A stretch of 14,810 bases of DNA, taken from contig CANHQC010000013.1 of NCBI GenBank assembly GCA_947462695.1, positions 1 to 14,810 of the forward strand, written 5' to 3'. Shown one piece after another: positions 5,248 to 14,424 of the stretch. The stretch's first letter is position 1. The number at the start of each line of letters is the position of its first letter. The DNA is from Flavobacteriales bacterium. GTDB taxonomy: Bacteria; Bacteroidota; Bacteroidia; Flavobacteriales_D; Crocinitomicaceae. The notes beneath the pieces are model-generated. The model searched no databases, was not told the DNA's origin, and worked only from the letters and a program-made list of their open reading frames with translations. The translations under genes were made by a program, and so were the position numbers.

Positions 5248-6828
5248 ATGAAAATGAACCATTTACCACTTTTATCGGTACTGTTGGTATTACTATCATG
5301 TTCAATACAAGAGGATAAAGCACCCGTTGCTGTTTTAAATGATCCAACCGTTTCCCGTAAGGAAAAACTTATTTATGTTCTTTCAGATGAAAACTTACTG
5401 AAAATGGGTTTTAGTTCTGAACAAATTCCCGCACTTCAAGCCTTTTATAAAACACGTAATTACGTTCCACTCTGGGTCAATGATTCCGCCGTTACTAACC
5501 GTGGTGTCGAATTGCGATCGATTATTGACAGTAGTTATTGTTTTGGCGTACCAAGAAACAGGTTGGTTCCTAAAAAATACCAATTGAAATGGATTGAAGA
5601 AGAGGTTTATTTGACTGGTAATATGTCTTTGATATACAGTGATTTGAAATATGGATTTATTGATTTTGAAAAAAAGAAATACAAGACAAAATCACTCACT
5701 GAGATTTCCAGATTGGATTCACTTTTGAGTTTAAATAAGGATAATTTGCTTGATTCGGTATTGTTAAAAGTACATGCCTCAGATACCAATTATCAATTTA
5801 TGGCGAAAGGGCTTTATGCGTTTGCTAAATCCGTTAAAATTGATACGTTCAATTATGCGTTCAAACCAGAAAAAAATGATACAATTGCGTTTAAGAAAAC
5901 AGCAAAAGCCTTTGTTAGGAGAGGTTTGTTAGCAGAGCAAAACGTCAGTGATTTTGCTCTATGGCGGGAATCGGTTAAAAAACTACAACGGTGGCATGGA
6001 TTTACCCAACATGGACACTTCGATAAAAACACGTGTGCGGCATTAAACGAAAGCAATTACCGCAAAATTATTAGACTGTCAATTGAATTAGATAAACTTC
6101 GACAACAGGAAAAACGACCTGAAAAATATGTGCTAATAAACATCCCATCTTTTCAGTTGAATTACTTCTCGAGCGACACATTGCGCGCAATTCACCGAAT
6201 AATTTCAGGAAAAGTGACCAATCCAACACCAACGCTTCGATCTAAGATAAATTCAATTGTGGTCTATCCGTTTTGGAACGTCCCCTACTCCATTGCTAAA
6301 AATGAAATCCTACCAGCGGTTAAGCGAAATGCGAATTACCTAAGACAAAATAACTATCGCATATACAGTAACGGAAAAGAAATAGACCCGCATCAAGTCA
6401 GTTGGAGAAGTATTCGCGGAGGATTTCCGTATAAAGTGGTTCAAGATCCAGGTCCAAAGAATAGCTTGGGAATAATTAAATTCGAATTCCACAATAACTT
6501 TTCGGTTTATGTACACGACACCCCCTCAAAATCACTTTTTAATTCAGATGTTCGAGCCTATTCCCACGGGTGTATGCGCTGTCAACAGCCAGTTGATCTC
6601 GCTAAGTTGATACTTTCATATGACTCTCTACCTTACAAACCAAATCCGTACACTGCTGATTCGTTGGACACCCTTATTCAGCGAGCGAAAAATTTCCCTA
6701 TTCGTTTAATAGATCCAGTTCCAATTTTTGTTGAATACCATACGGTTACGGCGAGCAGAAAGGGAATAATTATCCATTTGGATGTGTATAAAAAAGAGGA
6801 AGATTTTATTGCCTTCATGGAAAAGTAA
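5248..6828 (+). CDS. YcbB/LdtD-type L,D-transpeptidase lipoprotein, 526 aa
   Basis: Makes 3-3 (mDAP-mDAP) peptidoglycan crosslinks or attaches proteins to peptidoglycan, in the periplasm. The signal peptide ends in LLSC, with the lipidated Cys at 18. Residues about 40-220 resemble the scaffold domain of YcbB. A peptidoglycan-binding repeat follows (about 222-268, VKKLQRWHGFTQHGHFD). The YkuD catalytic domain begins near 292 (KYVLINIPSFQLNYF), carries His423 in YVHDT and ends in S439-H-G-C442-M-R, with Cys442 as nucleophile. The N-x-P-T-P segment (325-329) in the capping region is also typical. The length is close to that of E. coli LdtD. A Met at residue 3 is an alternative start. Promoter evidence is weak (TAAGTTTA at 5203-5210, one mismatch). 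The gene starts head-to-head with the rhomboid gene. Confidence 0.93.
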   Translation: MKMNHLPLLSVLLVLLSCSIQEDKAPVAVLNDPTVSRKEKLIYVLSDENLLKMGFSSEQIPALQAFYKTRNYVPLWVNDSAVTNRGVELRSIIDSSYCFGVPRNRLVPKKYQLKWIEEEVYLTGNMSLIYSDLKYGFIDFEKKKYKTKSLTEISRLDSLLSLNKDNLLDSVLLKVHASDTNYQFMAKGLYAFAKSVKIDTFNYAFKPEKNDTIAFKKTAKAFVRRGLLAEQNVSDFALWRESVKKLQRWHGFTQHGHFDKNTCAALNESNYRKIIRLSIELDKLRQQEKRPEKYVLINIPSFQLNYFSSDTLRAIHRIISGKVTNPTPTLRSKINSIVVYPFWNVPYSIAKNEILPAVKRNANYLRQNNYRIYSNGKEIDPHQVSWRSIRGGFPYKVVQDPGPKNSLGIIKFEFHNNFSVYVHDTPSKSLFNSDVRAYSHGCMRCQQPVDLAKLILSYDSLPYKPNPYTADSLDTLIQRAKNFPIRLIDPVPIFVEYHTVTASRKGIIIHLDVYKKEEDFIAFMEK

Positions 6829-6841
6829 CCAATTGTGTTGC

Positions 6842-6849
6842 TACTTTTG
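6842..6849 (+). promoter_or_regulatory. Candidate -7 box for rpe
   Basis: TACTTTTG is a perfect TAnnTTTG in the 36-base gap after the L,D-transpeptidase stop. It predicts a start near 6855 and a leader of about 10 bases before ATG 6865. No -33 TTTG is found at normal spacing. If real, it excludes the upstream GTG at 6835 as the rpe start. Confidence 0.42.
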
Positions 6850-6864
6850 ATAAAACTTATTTTC

Positions 6865-7521
6865 ATGGAACTCATCATATCTCCTTCAGTACTTTCCTGT
6901 GATTTTGCGAATATTCAACGTGATGTCGAATTAATTAATGAATCAAAAGCAGATTGGTTCCATGTAGATGTGATGGATGGTGTATTCGTGCCGAATATAT
7001 CATTTGGTTTTCCCGTCGTTGAGGCCATAAAAAAACATGCGAAGAAACCATTAGATGTTCATTTAATGATTCAGCAACCAGATAATTATATTAATCAATT
7101 TAGAGATGCTGGTGCAGATCTGCTAACGGTGCACTATGAAGCATGTACGCATTTACACCGCACAATTCAGGCCATTCATTCGGCAGGTATGAAAGCCGGT
7201 GTCGCAGTTAATCCGCATACTCCGGTTGACTTACTTCAAGAAGTTATCGAAGAACTAGATTTGGTCTTAATCATGTCTGTTAACCCGGGTTTTGGCGGAC
7301 AAAAATTCATAAAAAATGCCGTTCTTAAGGTTGAACAAGCGAAAAACTTGATACACCAACGAGGATCACGCGCCCTTGTAGAAGTTGACGGAGGTGTAAA
7401 TCTCTCGACAGGTAGAGAACTGGTTCTTGCGGGTGCTGATGCCTTAGTGGCGGGAAGTTTTGTTTTTGGCTCCGATAATCCGAAGCAAACCATTCAGGAT
7501 TTAAAAGTGTTAAAAGCTTAG
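6865..7521 (+). CDS. rpe: Ribulose-phosphate 3-epimerase, 218 aa
   Basis: Interconverts D-ribulose 5-phosphate and D-xylulose 5-phosphate in the pentose phosphate pathway; a metal-dependent TIM barrel in the cytoplasm. Signature parts are the opening ISPSVLSCDFAN, the H33-V-D35 metal pair in FHVDVMDG, VHLMI with His66, the phosphate-binding MSVNPGFGGQKF loop (137-148), and D175-G-G in VEVDGGVN, followed by the final AGADALVAGSFVFG phosphate site. Asp35 and Asp175 are the family acid/base pair. I take ATG 6865, not the in-frame GTG at 6835, because the ten extra residues are hydrophobic and lie before the conserved start of the barrel. The next gene's ATG directly abuts the TAG, indicating an operon. 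Confidence 0.97.
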   Translation: MELIISPSVLSCDFANIQRDVELINESKADWFHVDVMDGVFVPNISFGFPVVEAIKKHAKKPLDVHLMIQQPDNYINQFRDAGADLLTVHYEACTHLHRTIQAIHSAGMKAGVAVNPHTPVDLLQEVIEELDLVLIMSVNPGFGGQKFIKNAVLKVEQAKNLIHQRGSRALVEVDGGVNLSTGRELVLAGADALVAGSFVFGSDNPKQTIQDLKVLKA

Positions 7522-7962
7522 ATGACTGATTTTTTCGTTGAGAAGTTCGAATTGGATTATCATTCAAATGAATTGATTATTCGATCGATTGAAGAGCAAG
7601 AAGATCATATGCCAACGGAAGTAACTGCTGTTTTTTCACACATCATCAATATGCATCACATATGGTTGGCTCGATTGAAGAATGGTAAGGCTGAATCAGA
7701 TGCATGGGATAAACTACCTATCGCCTATCTGAGCGACTTAAATCGACACAATTACCTTGAAACGTTGCAATACATACAAGAATTGGAGAACCATACATTA
7801 AAGGATAAGTTTCCTTCTGATTCATCTGATTTCACATTAAATTCTGCTGATGTACTTTTTCACATCCTTCAACACAGCGCTTACCATAGAGGACAGGTCA
7901 TTAGAGAGTTAAAAGTAAATAAGTTAGCTTTTCCTTCCATGCAATGGATTCCAATTGATTAA
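7522..7962 (+). CDS. DinB-like four-helix-bundle protein, 146 aa
   Basis: A DinB/YfiT-like putative metalloprotein. The family's three histidines fit His40 (or His46) in the HIINMHHIWL helix and the HSAYHRGQV motif with His118 and His122. The size matches single-domain members. Related proteins include thiol-dependent transferases (bacillithiol or mycothiol type) and many proteins of unknown role; despite the name, this family is unrelated to DNA polymerase IV. There is no signal peptide, so it is cytoplasmic. The ATG follows the rpe TAG without a gap, so it is translated from the rpe message. I see no link between its chemistry and the epimerase. Confidence 0.85.
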   Translation: MTDFFVEKFELDYHSNELIIRSIEEQEDHMPTEVTAVFSHIINMHHIWLARLKNGKAESDAWDKLPIAYLSDLNRHNYLETLQYIQELENHTLKDKFPSDSSDFTLNSADVLFHILQHSAYHRGQVIRELKVNKLAFPSMQWIPID

Positions 7963-7967
7963 TTTTG
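7960..7967 (+). promoter_or_regulatory. Candidate -7 box for the exported unknown protein
   Basis: TAATTTTG matches TAnnTTTG perfectly and overlaps the stop codon of the DinB-like gene. It predicts transcription from about 7972, downstream of the in-frame ATG at 7970, which favours ATG 8006 as the start of the next protein. No -33 element is evident. Confidence 0.38.
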
Positions 7968-8005
7968 TGATGAGTAACGAAATTAAAACGTTGCGTTTCA
8001 TTACC

Positions 8006-9097
8006 ATGCGTTTCATTCTATGTATAGTTTTTTTAACCTCTTCGGTTGTTTATGCACAACTTGATACGCTCATGTTGAATCATGAAAAAAAACTTGAACA
8101 ATTGCTTTCATCCTTGCGATCAGCGCAAACGAATGAAGATAAAATAAGTCGCAATGAGGAGTTGAAGACTTATTTTGCTGGTGTATTAAAATTACCTCAA
8201 TCGTTTACTTATCCCTTTTCTCAGCTCAAATCAATTGGATGTATTGATAGTCCGGATAAGCAAGTCAGAATTATTAATTGGAATATTGAACTTGATGAGC
8301 AACAGCAATTGTACACCTGCTTTATTGTCAAATTTGATGTAAAGAAAAAAAAGTACAAGACCATTTTACTGACTGATAATCAGGAGAATGTAGGAATAAA
8401 GCCTGAGGGCGTTTTGGACGCAAACAATTGGTACGGTGCACTTTATTATAAAATTGTACCTTTTGATAAATTATCAAAGCCTCTATACCTTATTCTTGGT
8501 TGGGACGGGAACAATTCAATGAGCACGTTGAAGGTTATTGATGTCCTTTCGTTTAGTAATGAAAATCCGAAGTTTGGACATCCTATTTTTAAGATCAAAG
8601 ATGTGACGTATAAACGGGTGTTTTTTGAACATTCAAAGAAAGTGACCATGTCGCTTAAATATGAGGAGCAATATTCACGAATTGTATTTGACCATTTGTC
8701 GCCTGAATCCCCTGCTTTGGAAGGATTTTATTCCTTTTATGTGCCTGATTTTACCTACGATGCCTTTGTCGCGCAAGGAACAAAATGGGTCCTTTATGAG
8801 GATGTTATTGCTGTAAATGGCCCTGGTGACGAAAAAAAGACGTTTGTATTTGTACAGAATCCAAAAACGGGCAAGTTGGAAAAGAAACCAATAAAGCGGA
8901 AATGGCAATCTCCAGAAGATCGCAATGCACCTGTGACGGGATTAAAGCATCAAGCAATGACTCCGGATATGGATGATAAAAACCCGGTTGAATTAGAAAA
9001 AAACCTGTCGGACAAAAAAGGTAAAAAGGATAAAAGAAAAGTGGGCGAAATGAGTACTACACTTGGTAATGGATCAAAAAAAGGCAAGAAACACTAA
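8006..9097 (+). CDS. Exported protein of unknown function with lysine-rich tail, 363 aa
   Basis: From ATG 8006 the protein begins with a clean signal peptide (MRFILCIVFLTSSVVYA, probable cut before QLD). ATG 7970 or TTG 7955 would put a charged stretch before it, so 8006 is preferred. The body (about 20-285) is a mixed alpha/beta domain of repeated charged and aromatic strands, including VRIINWNIELD, LYTCFIVKFD, NWYGALYYKIVPF and LYLILGWDGNN. The last 60 or so residues are very basic and low in hydrophobics (KKGKKDKRK, then KKGKKH), which may contact the cell surface, nucleic acid or peptidoglycan. There is no lipobox and no type IX sorting domain, so it is periplasmic or secreted another way. 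I do not recognise a named family. Neighbouring genes give no functional clue. Confidence 0.8.
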   Translation: MRFILCIVFLTSSVVYAQLDTLMLNHEKKLEQLLSSLRSAQTNEDKISRNEELKTYFAGVLKLPQSFTYPFSQLKSIGCIDSPDKQVRIINWNIELDEQQQLYTCFIVKFDVKKKKYKTILLTDNQENVGIKPEGVLDANNWYGALYYKIVPFDKLSKPLYLILGWDGNNSMSTLKVIDVLSFSNENPKFGHPIFKIKDVTYKRVFFEHSKKVTMSLKYEEQYSRIVFDHLSPESPALEGFYSFYVPDFTYDAFVAQGTKWVLYEDVIAVNGPGDEKKTFVFVQNPKTGKLEKKPIKRKWQSPEDRNAPVTGLKHQAMTPDMDDKNPVELEKNLSDKKGKKDKRKVGEMSTTLGNGSKKGKKH

Positions 9098-9203
9098 TGT
9101 GTAGTCCAATTATAATCAATCGATTACCCTTTTTGCTCATTCGCTTAAACATCGTTACACCTTCTTGTTTTAATTGGTTAACTTTAAGAACTATCCTATT
9201 ATT

Positions 9204-10010
9204 ATGAATAAAAATTTATACATCGTACCTTACGACTTCACAGCTGTAGGAGATGCTGCGTTGAATTACGCGCTGTATCTTGGAAATAAAGTGGAAGTTG
9301 AGATTATTATTTTGTACATCGCAAAATCATCAAGTGATGCGGTTCAGGCAACTGCAAAACTTACTCAACTCATTTCTGCTCTTCAACCCCCAGCTTCTGT
9401 AAACTTATCTCATGTTGTGAAAGAAGGATCGATATTCGAGGACATTGCATCGGTAGCTTTGAAGAAAAATGCTCAGCTCGTTATTATGGGTACGCATGGC
9501 GCAACTGGTTTACAAAAATTAATGGGTAGTAATGCCATGAAGGTTATTTTGAGTACTGAAATTCCTTTTTTAATAGTACAAAAGGATACTTTACCAAAAT
9601 CCATTAATGAAGTTGTTGTACCCATCGACTTAACCAAAGAAAGCTTACAAATTGTCAATTTAGCAGGTGATATGGCCTCTATTTATGGCGCAACTGTTCA
9701 TGTTATTGGAGAAAAACAAAATGATGAACTATTGAGTCAACAGATGAAAAACCGAATTCTTATCGTTAAAAATCAATACGACGAAAGGAAGGTGAAGTCA
9801 GAGGTTGAATTCATGCCCCGTGGAGGATCGTACCAAAAGAAAATAATGAATTACTGCGCTCAGAAGCAGATCGATTTAATCGCGATAGCTTACCATTCGG
9901 AGAGTCTATTGCCGCAATTTGATACCTTTGCACAATCGTTAATCACGAATGACCAGAAAATTCCTTGTTTAATCTTGAAATCAAAACTGGCTTCGGCATT
10001 GTATTTTTAA
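9204..10010 (+). CDS. Tandem universal stress protein (UspA family), 268 aa
   Basis: Two Usp domains in one chain, a common Bacteroidetes form. Domain 1 (about 1-127) opens with YIVPYDFTAVGDAAL and carries the nucleotide loop MGTHGATGLQKLMGSN (95-110, Gly96, Gly99, Gly108-Ser109), so it probably binds ATP. Domain 2 (about 134-260) opens with VVVPIDLTKES but lacks the glycine-rich loop at its end (IAYHSESLLPQF), so it is likely a non-binding partner domain. ATG 9204 is chosen because the Usp fold starts right there; TTG 9174 would add ten unrelated residues. The protein is cytoplasmic, and its role in stress survival is from family knowledge. The downstream GTG start is one base after the TAA. 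A weak -7-like TAACTTTA lies at 9179-9186. Confidence 0.92.
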   Translation: MNKNLYIVPYDFTAVGDAALNYALYLGNKVEVEIIILYIAKSSSDAVQATAKLTQLISALQPPASVNLSHVVKEGSIFEDIASVALKKNAQLVIMGTHGATGLQKLMGSNAMKVILSTEIPFLIVQKDTLPKSINEVVVPIDLTKESLQIVNLAGDMASIYGATVHVIGEKQNDELLSQQMKNRILIVKNQYDERKVKSEVEFMPRGGSYQKKIMNYCAQKQIDLIAIAYHSESLLPQFDTFAQSLITNDQKIPCLILKSKLASALYF

Positions 10011-10011
10011 G

Positions 10012-10842
10012 GTGAAGATTGGAAAAACAACCACACTCGTTATAAATCGATTTACAGATCCGGGTGCTTATTTAGTTGATGATGAAGGTAATGACGTGCT
10101 GCTGCCGAATAAGTACTTAACATCATCTTTGCAAGAAGAACAAGAAATTGATGTTTTTCTTTACAAAGATTCTGAGGATCGAATTGTTGCAACTACCGAA
10201 ACACCATTCCTTCAGTTGCGTGAATTTGCTTATTTGAAGGTTGTTGATGTCAATGCATTTGGTGCTTTTGTAGATTGGGGACTTGAAAAACACCTGTTGA
10301 TTCCATTTAAAGAGCAAATGGCAACAATGGAATTAGGTGGGTATTACCTTATCACATTGCAGCACGATGAATTGACCGATCGACTCTTCGGATCTGCAAA
10401 AATTAAAAAGTACATCGAACCGTGTGACGACCAAATGCTCATGGGACATGAGGTGAACCTCTTGATTGCAGATCGAACACCATTAGGCGTAAAAGTAATT
10501 GTCAATAACCGTTTTCAAGGAATTATTTTCCGAAGCGACATCAATAGGCCACTTAAAAGAGGCGAAAAATGCACTGGCTACGTTTCTCAAGTGCGAGATG
10601 ATGGCAAGTTAGATATTCGGTTGGAAAAAGTGTCGCCTGAAAAATACGATGACGCAGCTTTGCATCTTATGCAATTGTTGAATGAGAAAAAAGAACTTCC
10701 ATTTTCAGATAAAAGCGATCCGGATGATATTCGGGAGTTTTTTGGAATGAGCAAGAAAACATTCAAACAAGCGATAGGTAAATTATATAAGGATCGGAAA
10801 ATTGAGTTAACTGAAACTTCTATCCGTATCGTTGAGGACTAA
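10012..10842 (+). CDS. CvfB-like S1 RNA-binding protein, 276 aa
   Basis: Resembles CvfB/YitL, a family with S1-type OB folds and a C-terminal winged helix that binds RNA and affects virulence or stress gene expression in Gram-positives. An S1-like domain is at about 1-62 (IGKTTTLVINR..GAYL, then VLLPNKY). A canonical S1 domain is at about 70-133 (VVDVNAFGAFVDWGLEKHLLIPF). A third OB fold is at about 147-206 (VIVNNRFQGIIFRSDI..KRGEKCTGYVSQVRDDGKLDI). A winged helix is at about 213-275 (REFFGMSKKTFKQAIGKLYK). The start is GTG, supported by the family opening (KIGKxxxL), since no ATG lies nearby. It follows Usp by one base, suggesting shared expression. Its TAA overlaps the opposite-strand TAG in CTAA. 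The function in this phylum is unknown. Confidence 0.9.
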   Translation: MKIGKTTTLVINRFTDPGAYLVDDEGNDVLLPNKYLTSSLQEEQEIDVFLYKDSEDRIVATTETPFLQLREFAYLKVVDVNAFGAFVDWGLEKHLLIPFKEQMATMELGGYYLITLQHDELTDRLFGSAKIKKYIEPCDDQMLMGHEVNLLIADRTPLGVKVIVNNRFQGIIFRSDINRPLKRGEKCTGYVSQVRDDGKLDIRLEKVSPEKYDDAALHLMQLLNEKKELPFSDKSDPDDIREFFGMSKKTFKQAIGKLYKDRKIELTETSIRIVED

Positions 10843-11582
10843 ATCCCCCAGTTTTCTTTGAATCGAATGGCTTGCCTACGCGAGATTTCGATTTTTTCTC
10901 CTGTTTTTAATTCAACCATTAGTCCGCCATTAAACCACGTTTCAACGGATGAAATCCATTCAATATTAACGATGTGTTTGCGGTTTGCGCGAAAAAAAAA
11001 GTGGGGGTCCAGAAGTTCTTGAAAGCTGTTTAAAGACCTTAGCAACATGGGTTTGTTTTGGTGAAAATGTACTTTAACATAGTTGCCATCAGATTCAAAC
11101 AATCGGATATCTGTAAGTGGGACAAACCAGCTTTTTTCACCATCTCGGATATATACTTTGTCTGTTATGGTTAGTTTTTTCTTTTCTAAGGGTTGTTCTT
11201 TAGCGCTGTCCCAATCATCTTGCTCGTCATGTAAAATTCTATTGAATGATTCCATTAATCGGCTTGGATTAATGGGTTTAAGCAAGTAATCAAATGCGCC
11301 AACCGAAAAAGCAGAAATGGCGTGATCCTCATGCGCTGATACAAAGATGACGTATGGAGGATTGTTTAATCCTTTCACGAATTCAATCCCGTTCATACCG
11401 GGCATATTTATATCAACTAATAAGATGTCTGGCTCAAGTGACGGCAATAATCTTTTTGCCTCTTCCCCACTCGATGCTTCACCAATGAGTTCGACCATTT
11501 CTATGGCTTGAAGAAGCATCTTAAGTTCTTCTCGCGCCAATCGTTCGTCATCAATTATAAATACGGTATGTTTTTTCATCAT
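10839..11582 (-). CDS. LytTR-family response regulator, 247 aa
   Basis: The receiver domain (about 5-120) has the acidic pocket Asp11-Asp12, phosphoacceptor Asp57 in LLVDINMPGMNG, Ser82 in FVSAHED and Lys102 in DYLLKPINP. A LytTR DNA-binding domain follows (about 142-247), with the typical DIRLFESDGNYVKVH and FFRANRKHIVNIEWI segments. It is a transcription factor activated by the neighbouring kinase; LytTR regulators usually bind pairs of short direct repeats. The ATG (11582) overlaps the kinase TGA (ATGA), so the pair is translationally coupled. ATG 11579 is an alternative start. The stop at 10841-10839 is shared in part with the CvfB stop. No gene obviously controlled by it adjoins. Confidence 0.95.
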   Translation of the reverse strand: MMKKHTVFIIDDERLAREELKMLLQAIEMVELIGEASSGEEAKRLLPSLEPDILLVDINMPGMNGIEFVKGLNNPPYVIFVSAHEDHAISAFSVGAFDYLLKPINPSRLMESFNRILHDEQDDWDSAKEQPLEKKKLTITDKVYIRDGEKSWFVPLTDIRLFESDGNYVKVHFHQNKPMLLRSLNSFQELLDPHFFFRANRKHIVNIEWISSVETWFNGGLMVELKTGEKIEISRRQAIRFKENWGI

Positions 11583-12622
11583 TCAATTATTGGGATGGTT
11601 AGTTCAGCGTGAACCGAATGATTTGAACTATTCAAGGTGAAAATAGCATTGTTTTGATAAAAATAGTTCAATCTTGATTTTAAATTTTGAATTCCAACAC
11701 CTTCATTGCCAGGCGAGGAAAAGACACCCGGATTTGAAACCAGAATATGGATGTCGTTCTCTTGTTCAGTTACTTGAATGACCACCTTGCCTCCTAATGG
11801 CTCTTTTGCAATCCCATGTTTTATGGCATTCTCGACTAATAATTGAAGTGTAAATGGCGGTAGTGTTATATCGGTGTTTTTAACGTTTACAATCCATTCA
11901 ACTTGAAGTCGATCTTCAAATCGCATCTTTTCGATAAGTAGGTAATTTTCTACCATTTTAAGTTCATCTTTCAAGCCAATTTTATCAAGGCGACCTGAAT
12001 TCAATGAACTCCTAAGTAGTTCTGAAAGATTGGTAATTGCCATTTTTGCCTCCTCTGGATTTAGGGAAATGAGTGCGCGAATACCATTCAACGAATTGAA
12101 AAGAAAATGAGGATTAAGCTGACTTTTCAACTGATTCAATTCTGCCTCTTGCCTGGCTACTTCCAATGAGATGTTTCGAAAACGTTCCTGATAAGCTTGT
12201 CTAATGAAATGGTATAAAAAATAGATAAGGTTCCAAATAATAATAAGCACAACATTTCCAACGTATTGAAAAACAAATACTTTCCAATTTACCTTAATGC
12301 TTTTCTCAAACATGACGTCCTCAATTAATTCAGTAATAAACGTCATAATTAAAGCGGCAATTAACGAACGAATAAGTACGACAAGGATAAGACGGGTAGA
12401 AATTTGCTTGCCCCATCCATAGCGCTTATAGATTACATGTAGCGCATGAGTTGATATCAATCCGGCGAATACGGTAATGAAAAGTTGAGTGAACACCAAA
12501 CTGGTCAGCTGAATGTCACCCAAAACCAACGATGTGAACAGTAAGAATAAAAAATAAACTGTCCAGCCAAGAGTTTGTGAAATCCAGTACCTTAAATTAC
12601 CACGCATCTTGTAAAAATACAT
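11579..12622 (-). CDS. LytS-like sensor histidine kinase, 347 aa
   Basis: Four membrane helices lie in the first 145 or so residues (about 22-36, 42-60, 78-100 and 118-142), with no extracytoplasmic sensor domain, so it may sense the membrane itself. A coiled segment (QERFRNISLEVARQEAELNQLKSQ) leads to the HisKA_3-unlike LytS/His_kinase motif LNPHFLFNSLN with phosphoacceptor His172. A HATPase follows, with the N-box LLVENAIKHG and a G-box in GVGIQNLKSRL. Numbering is from ATG 12622; ATG 12607 (MRGNLRYWISQ) is also possible, and an in-frame TTG at 12628 is less likely. It forms a two-gene operon with the regulator (ATGA overlap). The signal sensed is unknown; related pairs control lysis, envelope or nutrient functions. 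Confidence 0.93.
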   Translation of the reverse strand: MYFYKMRGNLRYWISQTLGWTVYFLFLLFTSLVLGDIQLTSLVFTQLFITVFAGLISTHALHVIYKRYGWGKQISTRLILVVLIRSLIAALIMTFITELIEDVMFEKSIKVNWKVFVFQYVGNVVLIIIWNLIYFLYHFIRQAYQERFRNISLEVARQEAELNQLKSQLNPHFLFNSLNGIRALISLNPEEAKMAITNLSELLRSSLNSGRLDKIGLKDELKMVENYLLIEKMRFEDRLQVEWIVNVKNTDITLPPFTLQLLVENAIKHGIAKEPLGGKVVIQVTEQENDIHILVSNPGVFSSPGNEGVGIQNLKSRLNYFYQNNAIFTLNSSNHSVHAELTIPIIE

Positions 12623-12642
12623 ATTCAACTAATTTGTGCTTT

Positions 12643-12671
12643 CAAAATGAGTGAAAATCGAAGCACCACAA
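12643..12671 (-). promoter_or_regulatory. Possible promoter for the kinase-regulator operon
   Basis: On the minus strand TTG (12671-12669), an 18-base spacer and TCATTTTG (12650-12643) resemble the Bacteroidetes promoter with one mismatch in the -7 box. The predicted start near 12637 leaves about 15 bases to ATG 12622. The spacing is good but the match is imperfect. Confidence 0.3.
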
Positions 12672-12744
12672 CATTGATGAATACCGAAATATCTATACCC
12701 GTTACATTCGGACCACCTATCCTGTTTCAATTTTTATTATTTAA

Positions 12745-14421
<1,677 letters not shown>

Positions 14422-14424
14422 AGA

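Noticed and set aside
9098-9203. Inverted repeat CCAATTA...TAATTGG and palindrome AATCGATT between the exported protein and Usp genes
   Set aside because: The arms are 7 bases with a 58-base loop and no T tract; both are likely by chance in AT-rich DNA. No terminator or clear promoter could be supported here.
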